64,000 nucleotides of DNA from JAJCZZ01 sp964569085 (GTDB lineage Bacteria; Gemmatimonadota; Gemmatimonadetes; Longimicrobiales; Gaopeijiaceae). Location of the stretch: assembly GCA_964569085.1 (NCBI GenBank), contig CAZMTA010000001.1:1-64000 (forward strand), in the 5' to 3' direction. Made by a program: the position numbers and the translations under genes. Below are positions 1-6,893 of the stretch, in pieces (position 1 is the stretch's first letter; each line of letters opens with the position of its first letter). The notes below the pieces were generated by a model. The model saw only the letters and a list, made by a program, of their open reading frames with translations, was not told the origin of the DNA and did not search any database.

Positions 1-920
1 CCCGGGGCACGCCCGGCATGAGCGGCGCCGACCTGGCCAACATCTGCAACGAGGCCGCCCTCCTGGCCGCCCGTCGCGGCGCGGACAAGGTGGCCATGGA
101 CGACTTCGACCAGGCCAAGGACAAGGTCATGCTCGGCACCGAGCGCCGGAGCCTGGTCCTCACGGAGCGGGAGCGGAAGCTCACCGCGTACCACGAGGCG
201 GGCCACGCCGTGCTGGGGCTCCGGATCCCGGGCCTCGACCCGGTCCACAAGGTGACCATCGTCCCCCGGGGCCGCGCGCTGGGCATCACCGCGTCCCTCC
301 CCGAGGAGGACCGCCACTCCTACCGCAAGGAGTGGATGGAGGGCCAGCTCGCCATGCTCTTCGGCGGTCGGGTGGCCGAGGAGATGATCTTCGGGCTGGA
401 GGACGTCACCACCGGCGCCGGCAACGACATCGAGCGGGCCACCAACATGGCCCGGCGCATGGTGACCCAGTTCGGCATGAGCGAGGTCATCGGGCTGGTG
501 GCGGTGGGCGACGGCGAGCACGAGGTGTTCCTGGGCCGCGAGCTCTCCCAGCGGCGCCACGTCTCCGAGCACACCGCCCGCCTGGTGGACCAGGAGGTCA
601 AGCGGATCCTGGACGACGCCCACGACCGGGCCCGCGTCGTCCTGGAGGAGAACCGGGATCTGCTCGAGGCCATCGCCCAGGCCCTCCTGGAGCGGGAGAC
701 GCTGGATCGCGAACAGATCGAGCTCCTGGCCGAGGGCGAGCCGCTGCCGCCCATGCCCGAGCCCCTGGACGAGGTGCCCCCGGGCCGGGCTACCGAGGAC
801 CGGGCGCCCTCCCCGGCGCCGCCGCCGCCCCTGGGGCTGCCGGGCGCCGACGGTCCGCTCCCCGGTCCCGCTCCGGGCTTCCATGACGGGGACGGGGACG
901 CCGACGGGGACGGGGCGTGA
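1..920 (+). CDS. ftsH: ATP-dependent zinc metalloprotease FtsH, 3' portion (5' end outside window)
   Basis: Membrane-anchored AAA+ protease that unfolds and degrades membrane and short-lived cytosolic proteins. The reading frame is open from the window edge (in frame from base 3). The visible part starts in the end of the AAA+ module at TPGMSGADLANICNEAAL and continues into peptidase M41. The zinc motif HEAGH lies at residues 59-63, counting from the Met at base 18. The third zinc ligand is expected in GAGNDIERAT, which matches the NDI segment of E. coli FtsH. The tail (about the last 55 residues) is proline-, glycine- and aspartate-rich and probably disordered. The N-terminal transmembrane segments and Walker motifs lie upstream of the window. 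cdaA follows after about 50 bp. Identification is firm. Confidence 0.97.
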   Translation, partial: RGTPGMSGADLANICNEAALLAARRGADKVAMDDFDQAKDKVMLGTERRSLVLTERERKLTAYHEAGHAVLGLRIPGLDPVHKVTIVPRGRALGITASLPEEDRHSYRKEWMEGQLAMLFGGRVAEEMIFGLEDVTTGAGNDIERATNMARRMVTQFGMSEVIGLVAVGDGEHEVFLGRELSQRRHVSEHTARLVDQEVKRILDDAHDRARVVLEENRDLLEAIAQALLERETLDREQIELLAEGEPLPPMPEPLDEVPPGRATEDRAPSPAPPPPLGLPGADGPLPGPAPGFHDGDGDADGDGA

Positions 921-971
921 GCGAGGCGGGTCGGAGGGATCGCACGCGGTGAGCGCGACGGGAACGGGCCG

Positions 972-1772
972 GTGAGCAGGGTCTGGGACTTCCAGTTCTT
1001 CCAGCCGGGCTGGGCGGATCTCGTGGAGATCCTCCTGGTGGCGTTCCTCCTGTACCGGATCCTGCTGGTCATCCAGCGGACCCGGGCGATGCAGATCCTG
1101 CTCGGCGTCCTCCTCCTGGGGTTCACCTGGGCGGCGGCCCGCCTCCTGGACCTCATCCTCATCAGCACGCTCCTCGAGACCCTCTTCCAGTACGGCGCCA
1201 TCGCCGCTCTGGTGGTCTTCCAGCCCGAGCTGCGCTCCGCCCTCGCCCGCCTCGGCCAGAGCCGGATGCTCCGGGCCTTCCAGCGCCTGGAGGGCAGCCG
1301 CGTCACCGACGAGATCGTCGAGGCCGCCGAGCGCCTCTCCCGCAACAAGTGGGGCGCGATCATGGTGCTGGAGCAGGACGTCGGGCTCGACGAGTACTCC
1401 CAGACCGGCAGCAAGGTGGACGCCCGGGTCTCCTCGGAGGTCCTGGCCACGATCTTCACGCCGTACTCCCCCCTCCACGACGGCGCGGTCCTCATCCGCG
1501 GCGACGTCATCACCACGGCGGGGGCCATCCTCCCCCTCACCCAGTCCTCCGTTCCCGACCGCTCCCTGGGCACCCGGCACCGGGCCGCCCTGGGGCTCAG
1601 CGAGGAGACGGACGCGGTGGTGGTGGTGGTGAGCGAGGAGACGGCCCACATCTCGGTGGCCCGGAGCGGGGCGCTGGAGCGGGACGTCTCTCCGGAGCGG
1701 CTCCGGACCATCCTCTCGGGCGTCCTGCCGGACGGAGAGGCCGCTCTCCGACCGGCCCCGGCCAAGGGCTGA
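972..1772 (+). CDS. cdaA: Diadenylate cyclase CdaA (c-di-AMP synthase)
   Basis: Membrane enzyme that condenses two ATP into cyclic di-AMP, a second messenger for osmolyte transport and envelope homeostasis. The start is GTG; the product is 266 aa. Three hydrophobic N-terminal segments (about residues 17-35, 40-58 and 60-83) precede the DisA_N/DAC domain. The two catalytic signatures are present: DGA at 170-172 (context YSPLHDGAVLI) and RHR at 202-204 (context LGTRHRAALG). Length and order match CdaA. In many bacteria cdaA is followed by the regulator cdaR (YbbR repeats). Here no YbbR gene follows; the next gene is an exbB with its own promoter. ftsH lies just upstream and may be cotranscribed. 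Confidence 0.95.
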   Translation: MSRVWDFQFFQPGWADLVEILLVAFLLYRILLVIQRTRAMQILLGVLLLGFTWAAARLLDLILISTLLETLFQYGAIAALVVFQPELRSALARLGQSRMLRAFQRLEGSRVTDEIVEAAERLSRNKWGAIMVLEQDVGLDEYSQTGSKVDARVSSEVLATIFTPYSPLHDGAVLIRGDVITTAGAILPLTQSSVPDRSLGTRHRAALGLSEETDAVVVVVSEETAHISVARSGALERDVSPERLRTILSGVLPDGEAALRPAPAKG

Positions 1773-1827
1773 CACCGGCCAGGGCCGGAACGCCCCCCCA
1801 AAACCCGAAAATTCCTCGAAAACCGCG

Positions 1828-1857
1828 TTGACACCCCCGACGGGGCCCCCGTACATT
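1828..1857 (+). promoter_or_regulatory. Sigma70-type promoter for the exbB-exbD-exbD-tonB operon
   Basis: TTGACA at 1828-1833 and TACATT at 1852-1857 are separated by 18 bp. It lies in the 146-bp gap after cdaA, about 60 bp before the GTG start of exbB. It is one of the best promoter matches in the window and separates the TonB operon from ftsH/cdaA. Confidence 0.75.
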
Positions 1858-1918
1858 GCGCGGGTTCTGTCCGGGAACCTCCGATCAACCAGGCCTCACT
1901 CAAGGAGCGAGCCTCTCT

Positions 1919-2704
1919 GTGGGCACTCAGTATCAGCTTCTGACTCTGTTCAACGACGGCGGGTGGATGATGTATCCGCTCGTGCTCTGCTCTCTCATCG
2001 CCCTCGGCGTCATCATCGCCAAGGCATATACCCTCTGGCTGGCCCACAAGGACTCCCAGAAGGTCATGGACCAGGTCGAAGAGGCCGCCTTGGCCGGGAA
2101 CCTCGACGAGGCCATCCGCATCGCCTCGGAGACCCCGGGGCCGACGGCGGCCATCCTCCTCGTGGGGCTCCGCCGCATCGAGAACCGCCGACTGCGCCAG
2201 AAGGAGTTCGACCGCGCGGTGTCCACCACGGGCGCCATCGAGCTCGGCTTCCTCGAGCGTGGCCTCGTGATCCTCGCGACCATCGCCAACGTGGCGCCCC
2301 TCATGGGCTTCCTCGGCACGGTGATCGGGATGGTGCTGGCGTTTGCGGCCATCGAGCAGGCCGGTGACGTGGATCCGGCGCTGGTCGCCGGCGGCATCAA
2401 GGTGGCGCTGCTCACCACGGCCGCGGGCCTCACGGTCGCGATCCCGGTGAACATCGGCTACAACTTCTTCGTCTCCCGCATCGACACGCTCATCGTCGAC
2501 ATGGAGCACGGGGCGCAGAAGATCATCAACCTGGCCTGGGATCTGGAGCGGGACGGCCAGATCACCATCGATCGGGGCACCGACGAGACCGAGCCGCCCA
2601 AGGCCACCGCCAGCGTGGGCCCGGCCCGGACCCCGACTCCCGAGGACGCCAAGCCCGAAGGGCTGGCCGAGTCCGACGTCGGGGACCCCAAGCCCGACAT
2701 GTAG
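1919..2704 (+). CDS. exbB: MotA/TolQ/ExbB proton-channel family protein
   Basis: Inner-membrane stator subunit that uses the proton motive force to energise TonB (or TolA). I chose GTG 1919 because an AAGGAG-type Shine-Dalgarno lies 8 nt upstream; a longer frame back to base 1856 would run into the promoter. Product 261 aa. Transmembrane helices lie at about 16-38, 117-141 and 158-184, with the family signature around APLMGFLGTVIGMVLAF and KVALLTTAAGLTVAIPVN. The C-terminal 55 residues are polar and proline-rich. Two exbD genes and tonB follow, which favours ExbB over TolQ or MotA. TolQ cannot be fully excluded, but no tolA, tolB or pal is nearby. Confidence 0.93.
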   Translation: MGTQYQLLTLFNDGGWMMYPLVLCSLIALGVIIAKAYTLWLAHKDSQKVMDQVEEAALAGNLDEAIRIASETPGPTAAILLVGLRRIENRRLRQKEFDRAVSTTGAIELGFLERGLVILATIANVAPLMGFLGTVIGMVLAFAAIEQAGDVDPALVAGGIKVALLTTAAGLTVAIPVNIGYNFFVSRIDTLIVDMEHGAQKIINLAWDLERDGQITIDRGTDETEPPKATASVGPARTPTPEDAKPEGLAESDVGDPKPDM

Positions 2705-2767
2705 GAACCTTTCTCCGCGACACCCTGTACATCCACATGACCCTTCCCACAGAGATCCGAGGCCAGC

Positions 2768-3193
2768 ATGGCGGTTCTTGACAAGAAGAAATCCCGCGTC
2801 AGCGGCGAGGTGCCGATGTCGTCCACGGCCGACATCGCCTTTCTTCTGTTGATCTTCTTCCTCGTGACCACGGTGTTCCCCAAGGACAAGGGGCTGGCCA
2901 TCGTGCTTCCCGAGGAGCAGTCCGAGGTCCAGGTGAGCCAGAGCAACATCCTGCACCTCATCGTCCAGCCCAACGGGATCGTGGACGTGAAGCGGGGCGA
3001 GAGTCAGCAGGTCCAGCAGATGCGTCCCAGCGAGATCGAGGGGCTCTGGCGGCAGGAGGTGGTGGGCAACCCCAACCTCATCGCCGCGGTGAAGACCCAC
3101 CCCGAGGCCTCCTACGAGTACATGATCGACGTGCTGGATGCGCTCCACTCCGCCAGCGCCGAGCGAATCTCCCTTCAGGTCCTGGAGAACTGA
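2768..3193 (+). CDS. exbD: ExbD/TolR family biopolymer transport protein (first copy)
   Basis: Partner of ExbB in the proton-driven motor; single-pass inner-membrane protein with a periplasmic domain. 141 aa, ATG start. After a short basic cytoplasmic segment there is one transmembrane helix (about 20-40) that carries the conserved proton-relay aspartate Asp22 in STADIAFLLLIFF. The periplasmic part shows the usual ExbD beta-alpha pattern. It lies 63 bp after exbB and 3 bp before a second, divergent exbD. ExbB is a single copy, so the two ExbD proteins may form a mixed dimer; that is inference. Confidence 0.93.
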   Translation: MAVLDKKKSRVSGEVPMSSTADIAFLLLIFFLVTTVFPKDKGLAIVLPEEQSEVQVSQSNILHLIVQPNGIVDVKRGESQQVQQMRPSEIEGLWRQEVVGNPNLIAAVKTHPEASYEYMIDVLDALHSASAERISLQVLEN

Positions 3194-3196
3194 GCG

Positions 3197-3646
3197 ATGT
3201 CCATCAAGGGCGGCGGTTTCGAGCGCAACTCCAAGGCGTCCGAGGAGATTCCCTCCTCGTCGCTGGCGGACATCGCGTTCCTCCTCCTCATCTTCTTCAT
3301 GGTGACGACGGTCTTCCCGACCGATCAGGAGCGTCCCATCGACTGGGTGGAAGCCCAGGCGGCCAAGAAGATCGACGAGAAGAGCAAGAACATCCTGAAC
3401 ATCTGGGTGGAGCAGAGCGGCTCCGTCTACATCAACGACCAGCAGTACAACATCGACGAGGTGTCCCAGGTCGTGGCGCCGCTGTACGCCAACAGCGACC
3501 GGGCGCTCGTGATCTCGGTCCGCGGTGACCGTGATGTGCCGTACCGCATCATGGACCAGATCCAGAAGGAGCTGGTGGCCGCCGGAGTGGTCCGGGTCGT
3601 GTTCGCCTCCCAGCTCGAACAGCAGATGCAGAGGGCAAGACGATGA
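3197..3646 (+). CDS. exbD: ExbD/TolR family biopolymer transport protein (second copy)
   Basis: Second ExbD-like protein, 149 aa, starting 3 bp after the first copy. It has a cytoplasmic N-terminus, one transmembrane helix at about 23-42 with conserved Asp25 (context SSLADIAFLLLIFFM), and a periplasmic domain. The helix is almost the same as in the first copy, but the periplasmic domains differ clearly, so this is an old duplication. Its stop overlaps the tonB start by 4 bp (ATGA), which points to translational coupling. Paired exbD genes are common in Bacteroidota-type and Gemmatimonadota-type TonB operons. Confidence 0.93.
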   Translation: MSIKGGGFERNSKASEEIPSSSLADIAFLLLIFFMVTTVFPTDQERPIDWVEAQAAKKIDEKSKNILNIWVEQSGSVYINDQQYNIDEVSQVVAPLYANSDRALVISVRGDRDVPYRIMDQIQKELVAAGVVRVVFASQLEQQMQRARR

Positions 3647-4317
3647 CTCCCGACGCCGTCGCAGACACCCACGAGACCGCCAACGACCGGCTGAAGAAGA
3701 GCTTCAGCACCTGGTTCTGGGGGTCCATGATCGCCGCCACGGCGATCCACGCCGCCATGTTCGCCTTCTGGCCCGAGCTGACGGCGGAGGACATCTCCTA
3801 CACCTCCGAGGAGCTCGAAGCCGTCGAGCTGCCCCCGGAGATCGAGATCCCGCCCCCACCGCAGCAGATCGCGCGGCCGGCCACGCCGGTGATCGCCACG
3901 GCGGACATCGACGAGGACATCACCATCGCCCCGACGACGTTCGAGGAGAACCCCGTCGAGGACCTGCCGCCGCCGCCCGACAACTCGGGTGACCGGGACC
4001 TGTCCGACGCGCCGACGTTCACGCCCTTCACCGTGGCTCCCTCCATCCAGAACCGGAGGGAAGTGGTGCGGGCCATGGAGCGCGAGTACCCGCCGCTCCT
4101 GCGGGACGCCGGCATCGGCGGCACCGTTCGCGTCTACTTCTTCATCGACGAGAACGGGGTGGTCCAGGACACGCGCATCGACCAGAGCTCCGGTCACCAG
4201 GCCCTCGACGACGCCGCGCTGAAGGTGTCCGAGGTCTACCGGTTCAGCCCGGCGCTGAACCGCGACAAGCAGGTGCCGGTCTGGGTCTCCTTCCCGATTA
4301 CGTTCCAGGTCCGATAG
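3643..4317 (+). CDS. tonB: TonB family energy-transducing protein
   Basis: Links the ExbB/ExbD motor to outer-membrane TonB-dependent receptors. 224 aa. A cytoplasmic N-terminus is followed by a transmembrane anchor (about 24-44) and a proline/acid-rich periplasmic spacer with PPEIEIPPPPQQ and LPPPPDN runs. A TonB C-terminal domain spans about 140-224: the YPPLLRDAGIGGTVRV segment matches the usual start of the fold and the end is FPITFQVR. The start overlaps the upstream exbD stop (ATGA). It is the last gene of the operon; a strong terminator follows within 30 bp. No receptor gene is linked. Confidence 0.93.
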   Translation: MTPDAVADTHETANDRLKKSFSTWFWGSMIAATAIHAAMFAFWPELTAEDISYTSEELEAVELPPEIEIPPPPQQIARPATPVIATADIDEDITIAPTTFEENPVEDLPPPPDNSGDRDLSDAPTFTPFTVAPSIQNRREVVRAMEREYPPLLRDAGIGGTVRVYFFIDENGVVQDTRIDQSSGHQALDDAALKVSEVYRFSPALNRDKQVPVWVSFPITFQVR

Positions 4318-4344
4318 CCCGGATCCTGTGAAGGAGCGCGAACA

Positions 4345-4381
4345 GGACCCCGCCGGGCTTCCCGGCGGGGTCCTTTCGTTT
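4345..4381 (+). terminator. Intrinsic terminator of the TonB operon
   Basis: Perfect 13-bp GC-rich stem (4345-4357 with 4361-4373) closed by a 3-nt CTT loop and followed by a T-rich TTTCGTTT tract. It lies 28 bp after the tonB stop and before yggS. Confidence 0.9.
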
Positions 4382-4412
4382 GTCCCCCGGTCCCGTCCCC
4401 TCCCGTCCTCCC

Positions 4413-4441
4413 TGTGAACCCCATCCCCCAGAGCTTAGAAT
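4413..4441 (+). promoter_or_regulatory. Possible promoter for yggS, predicting a leaderless transcript
   Basis: TAGAAT (4436-4441) is a good -10. A weak -35-like TGTGAA sits 17 bp upstream. The expected start of transcription falls at or next to the ATG at 4450, leaving no room for a ribosome-binding site. The -35 is poor, so this is tentative. Confidence 0.4.
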
Positions 4442-4449
4442 TGGGCTCC

Positions 4450-5145
4450 ATGTACCGAGACCTCCTGGCCGAGAACCTCCCCGCGGTGCGGGCGCGCATC
4501 GCCGCCGCCGCGGAGTCGGCCGGGCGCCCCGCCGACGCCGTGCGTCTGGTGGCCGTGAGCAAGGGCCACCCGCTGGAGGCCGTGGAGGCCGCGCTGGACG
4601 CGGGGCTCACCGACCTGGGCGAGAACCGGGTGGGCGAGCTGGAGCACAAGGCGGCGGAGACGGAGGGGCGGGAGGTGACCTGGCACATGATCGGGCACAT
4701 CCAGCGCCGGAAGGCGCCGCGGGCCATGGAGGCGGCGCACCTGATCCACTCCGTGGACTCGCAGCGGCTGGCCCGGCGCTTCTCCCGGGTGGCCACGGAG
4801 GCGGGGCGCACCGTGGCGTGCCTGATCCAGGTCAACACCTCGGGGGAGGACAGCAAGGGCGGCTTCGAGGGCGAGGGCGCCCTGGAGCGGCTCCACGAGG
4901 CGGCCGAGCTGCCCGGCCTGGACGTGCGGGGGCTCATGACCATGGCCCCGTACACCGACGACGAGAAGGTCCTCACGCAGACGTTCCGCGGCCTGCGGGA
5001 GATATCGGAGACGCTCCGCGGGCTCACCGACCGGGTGGGCCCCGAGCTTTCCATGGGAATGACCAACGACATGGAGATCGCCATCCGGGAGGGGAGCACC
5101 CTCGTCCGGATCGGAACGGCGCTCTTCGGGGAGCGAGACGCATGA
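4450..5145 (+). CDS. yggS: PLP homeostasis protein YggS/ProSC family
   Basis: Binds pyridoxal 5'-phosphate and balances the cellular PLP pool; it has no known catalytic activity of its own. I start at ATG 4450, giving 231 aa. This begins MYRDLLAENLPAVRARIAAA and fits the family length; a GTG at 4414 would add 12 unrelated residues. The PLP-binding lysine is Lys38 in RLVAVSKGHP. Other family segments are LGENRVGEL, WHMIGHIQRRK, QVNTSGEDSKGGF, GLMTMAP and LSMGMTNDMEIAI. The last four bases overlap divIVA (ATGA). This yggS-divIVA pair recalls the ylm/divIVA locus of Gram-positive bacteria, but here it lies some 37 kb from the dcw cluster. Confidence 0.95.
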   Translation: MYRDLLAENLPAVRARIAAAAESAGRPADAVRLVAVSKGHPLEAVEAALDAGLTDLGENRVGELEHKAAETEGREVTWHMIGHIQRRKAPRAMEAAHLIHSVDSQRLARRFSRVATEAGRTVACLIQVNTSGEDSKGGFEGEGALERLHEAAELPGLDVRGLMTMAPYTDDEKVLTQTFRGLREISETLRGLTDRVGPELSMGMTNDMEIAIREGSTLVRIGTALFGERDA

Positions 5146-5969
5146 TCGACCTGACACCGCTGGACGTCCGCAACAAGCGGGGCGACTTCAAGAAGGGCCT
5201 CCGGGGCTACGACCCCCAGGAGGTGGACACCTTCCTGGAGCTCGCCGCCGAGCGCCTGGAGGAGCTGGTGATGGACAACCTCCAGCTCCGCGAGCGGGTG
5301 GAGGGGCTCCAGCGGCAGGTGGACTCCCAGTCCGGGCGCGAGAAGGCCGTCCAGGAAGCCCTGGTGACGGCCCAGGAGCTCCGCACGGAGGTCAAGGGCC
5401 AGGCCCAGCGGGAGGCCGACCTGGTCCTCTCCGAGGCGCAGACCGAGGCCCGCCGGCTGAAGGCGGAGGCGGAGGCCGAGGCCCGCACCCTCCTGCGGGA
5501 CACCGAGCGCCGGGTGGAGCAGGCCCAGGACGCCCTCGAGGAGCTGGAGCGCCGACGGGGCCGCTTCCTCCGCTCCTTCCGGGGCCTCCTGGAGCGGGAG
5601 CTGGACGTCGTGCTGGTGGAGGAGGAGCGCGCCCCCCTGGAGGACCGCGCCATCGACCTGGATCTGGGCGGCGGGTTCCTGGACGACGCCGACGGTGCGT
5701 CGGGGGAGGCCGGGGCCGAGGGCGCCGACGCGGCGCCGGTCGAGGCGGCGCCCGCGCCCGAGCTCCAGGCCGAGGAGGCCGGGGCCGACGTCGTCACGCC
5801 GGAGCCCGAGCCCGAGGCCGACGGGGCGGCCGCGTCCGCGGCCGACGAGGTCCGGGCCGCGCTGGCCGGGCTCGAGTCCGCCCGGGAGCGGGCCGACTCG
5901 GCCGACGGGGAGACGCTGAGCTTCTCCTTCGACGAGGGGCCCGACGACGACCCCCGTCGGACGGGCTGA
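5142..5969 (+). CDS. divIVA: DivIVA-domain coiled-coil protein
   Basis: Probable polar or septal scaffold protein of the DivIVA/GpsB type. 275 aa. The N-terminal DivIVA module is clear: IDLTPLDVRNKRGDFKK, then LRGYDPQEVDTFLE, matching the membrane-binding head and start of the coiled coil. Residues from about 35 to 160 form a long, heptad-rich, glutamate/arginine-rich coiled coil. The last 90 residues are acidic and rich in alanine, proline and glutamate, and probably disordered. It starts inside the yggS stop codon and is followed by a purine nucleoside phosphorylase after 17 bp. No sepF or yggT accompanies it. Role in division versus polarity cannot be told from sequence. Confidence 0.88.
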   Translation: MIDLTPLDVRNKRGDFKKGLRGYDPQEVDTFLELAAERLEELVMDNLQLRERVEGLQRQVDSQSGREKAVQEALVTAQELRTEVKGQAQREADLVLSEAQTEARRLKAEAEAEARTLLRDTERRVEQAQDALEELERRRGRFLRSFRGLLERELDVVLVEEERAPLEDRAIDLDLGGGFLDDADGASGEAGAEGADAAPVEAAPAPELQAEEAGADVVTPEPEPEADGAAASAADEVRAALAGLESARERADSADGETLSFSFDEGPDDDPRRTG

Positions 5970-5986
5970 CGAGGCCGGGAGCCGCC

Positions 5987-6832
5987 GTGTCCGAGACATC
6001 CACCGCCCCCGCCGACTCCCTCCGCGCCCGGGTGGACGCCGCCGTGGAGGCGGTGCGGGCCCACACCGACCTCCAGCCCCGGGTGGCCGTCATCCTGGGC
6101 ACCGGCCTCGGCGGGCTGGGCGAGCGCATCGAGGCCGAGGCCACGATCCCCTACGCCGAGATCCCGGGCTTCGCGGAGCCGACGGTGGAGACCCATTCCG
6201 GCCGCCTCCTCGTGGGAACGCTGGAGGGGACGCCGGTGGTGGCCATGCAGGGCCGCTTCCACCGCTACGAGGGGTACTCGCTGGCCGAGGTCACCTTCCC
6301 GGTGCGGGTCATGGCCGCCCTGGGCGCCGGGGTCCTGGTGGCCTCGGGCGCGTGCGGCAACATGAATCCCCTGTGGCGCGCCGGGGAGCTGGTCCTCCTG
6401 GACGACCACATCAACCTCCTGGGGGACAACCCGCTCATCGGGGCCAACGACGAGGCCCTCGGGCCCCGCTTCCCGGACATGTCGGTGCCGTACGACGCGG
6501 AGCTCCAGGAGCGCGCCCGGGAGGCCGCCCTCGAGCTGGGCATCCGCCTGAACCGGGGCGTCTACGTGGCGGTCACCGGTCCGAACCTCGAGACCCGGGC
6601 CGAGTACCGCATGCTCCGGTGGATGGGCGCCGACGTGGTGGGCATGTCCACCGTGCCCGAGGTCATCGTGGCCCGGCACATGGGGATGCGCGTCCTCGGC
6701 CTCTCCATCATCACCGACCAGTGCCTCCCGGACGCGCTGGAGGAGGCCGACATCGAGGCCATCATCCGCACCGCCACCACCGCCGAGCCCGACCTCACCC
6801 GCCTCGTGGGCCGGGTGGTGGGCCGCCTGTAG
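5987..6832 (+). CDS. Purine nucleoside phosphorylase, class II-like
   Basis: Phosphorolysis of purine nucleosides to free base and ribose 1-phosphate in purine salvage. 281 aa, GTG start. The trimeric PNP fold is recognised by VAVILGTGLGGL (phosphate loop), GRFHRYEGYS, ASGACGNMNP, and GPNLETRAEYRML with the base-contacting glutamate. Where most class II enzymes have Asn in an ITN motif, this protein has Asp244 in SIITDQC. In human PNP the equivalent Asn selects 6-oxopurines, so the Asp may widen or shift specificity toward 6-aminopurines. That is inference from the family. The gene lies between divIVA and ileS. Confidence 0.92.
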   Translation: MSETSTAPADSLRARVDAAVEAVRAHTDLQPRVAVILGTGLGGLGERIEAEATIPYAEIPGFAEPTVETHSGRLLVGTLEGTPVVAMQGRFHRYEGYSLAEVTFPVRVMAALGAGVLVASGACGNMNPLWRAGELVLLDDHINLLGDNPLIGANDEALGPRFPDMSVPYDAELQERAREAALELGIRLNRGVYVAVTGPNLETRAEYRMLRWMGADVVGMSTVPEVIVARHMGMRVLGLSIITDQCLPDALEEADIEAIIRTATTAEPDLTRLVGRVVGRL

Positions 6833-6893
6833 CGCCGCGGCGCCCGCCGCGTCCCGTATCTTCCCGAGCCACCGAATCCGCACCCGAGCCGTC

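Noticed and set aside
320..3148. Long open frames antisense to ftsH, cdaA and exbB, and many similar ones along the window
   Set aside because: In DNA this rich in G and C, stop codons are rare in shadow frames. The products are low-complexity (His/Gly/Arg/Pro-rich), span several real genes and match no family.
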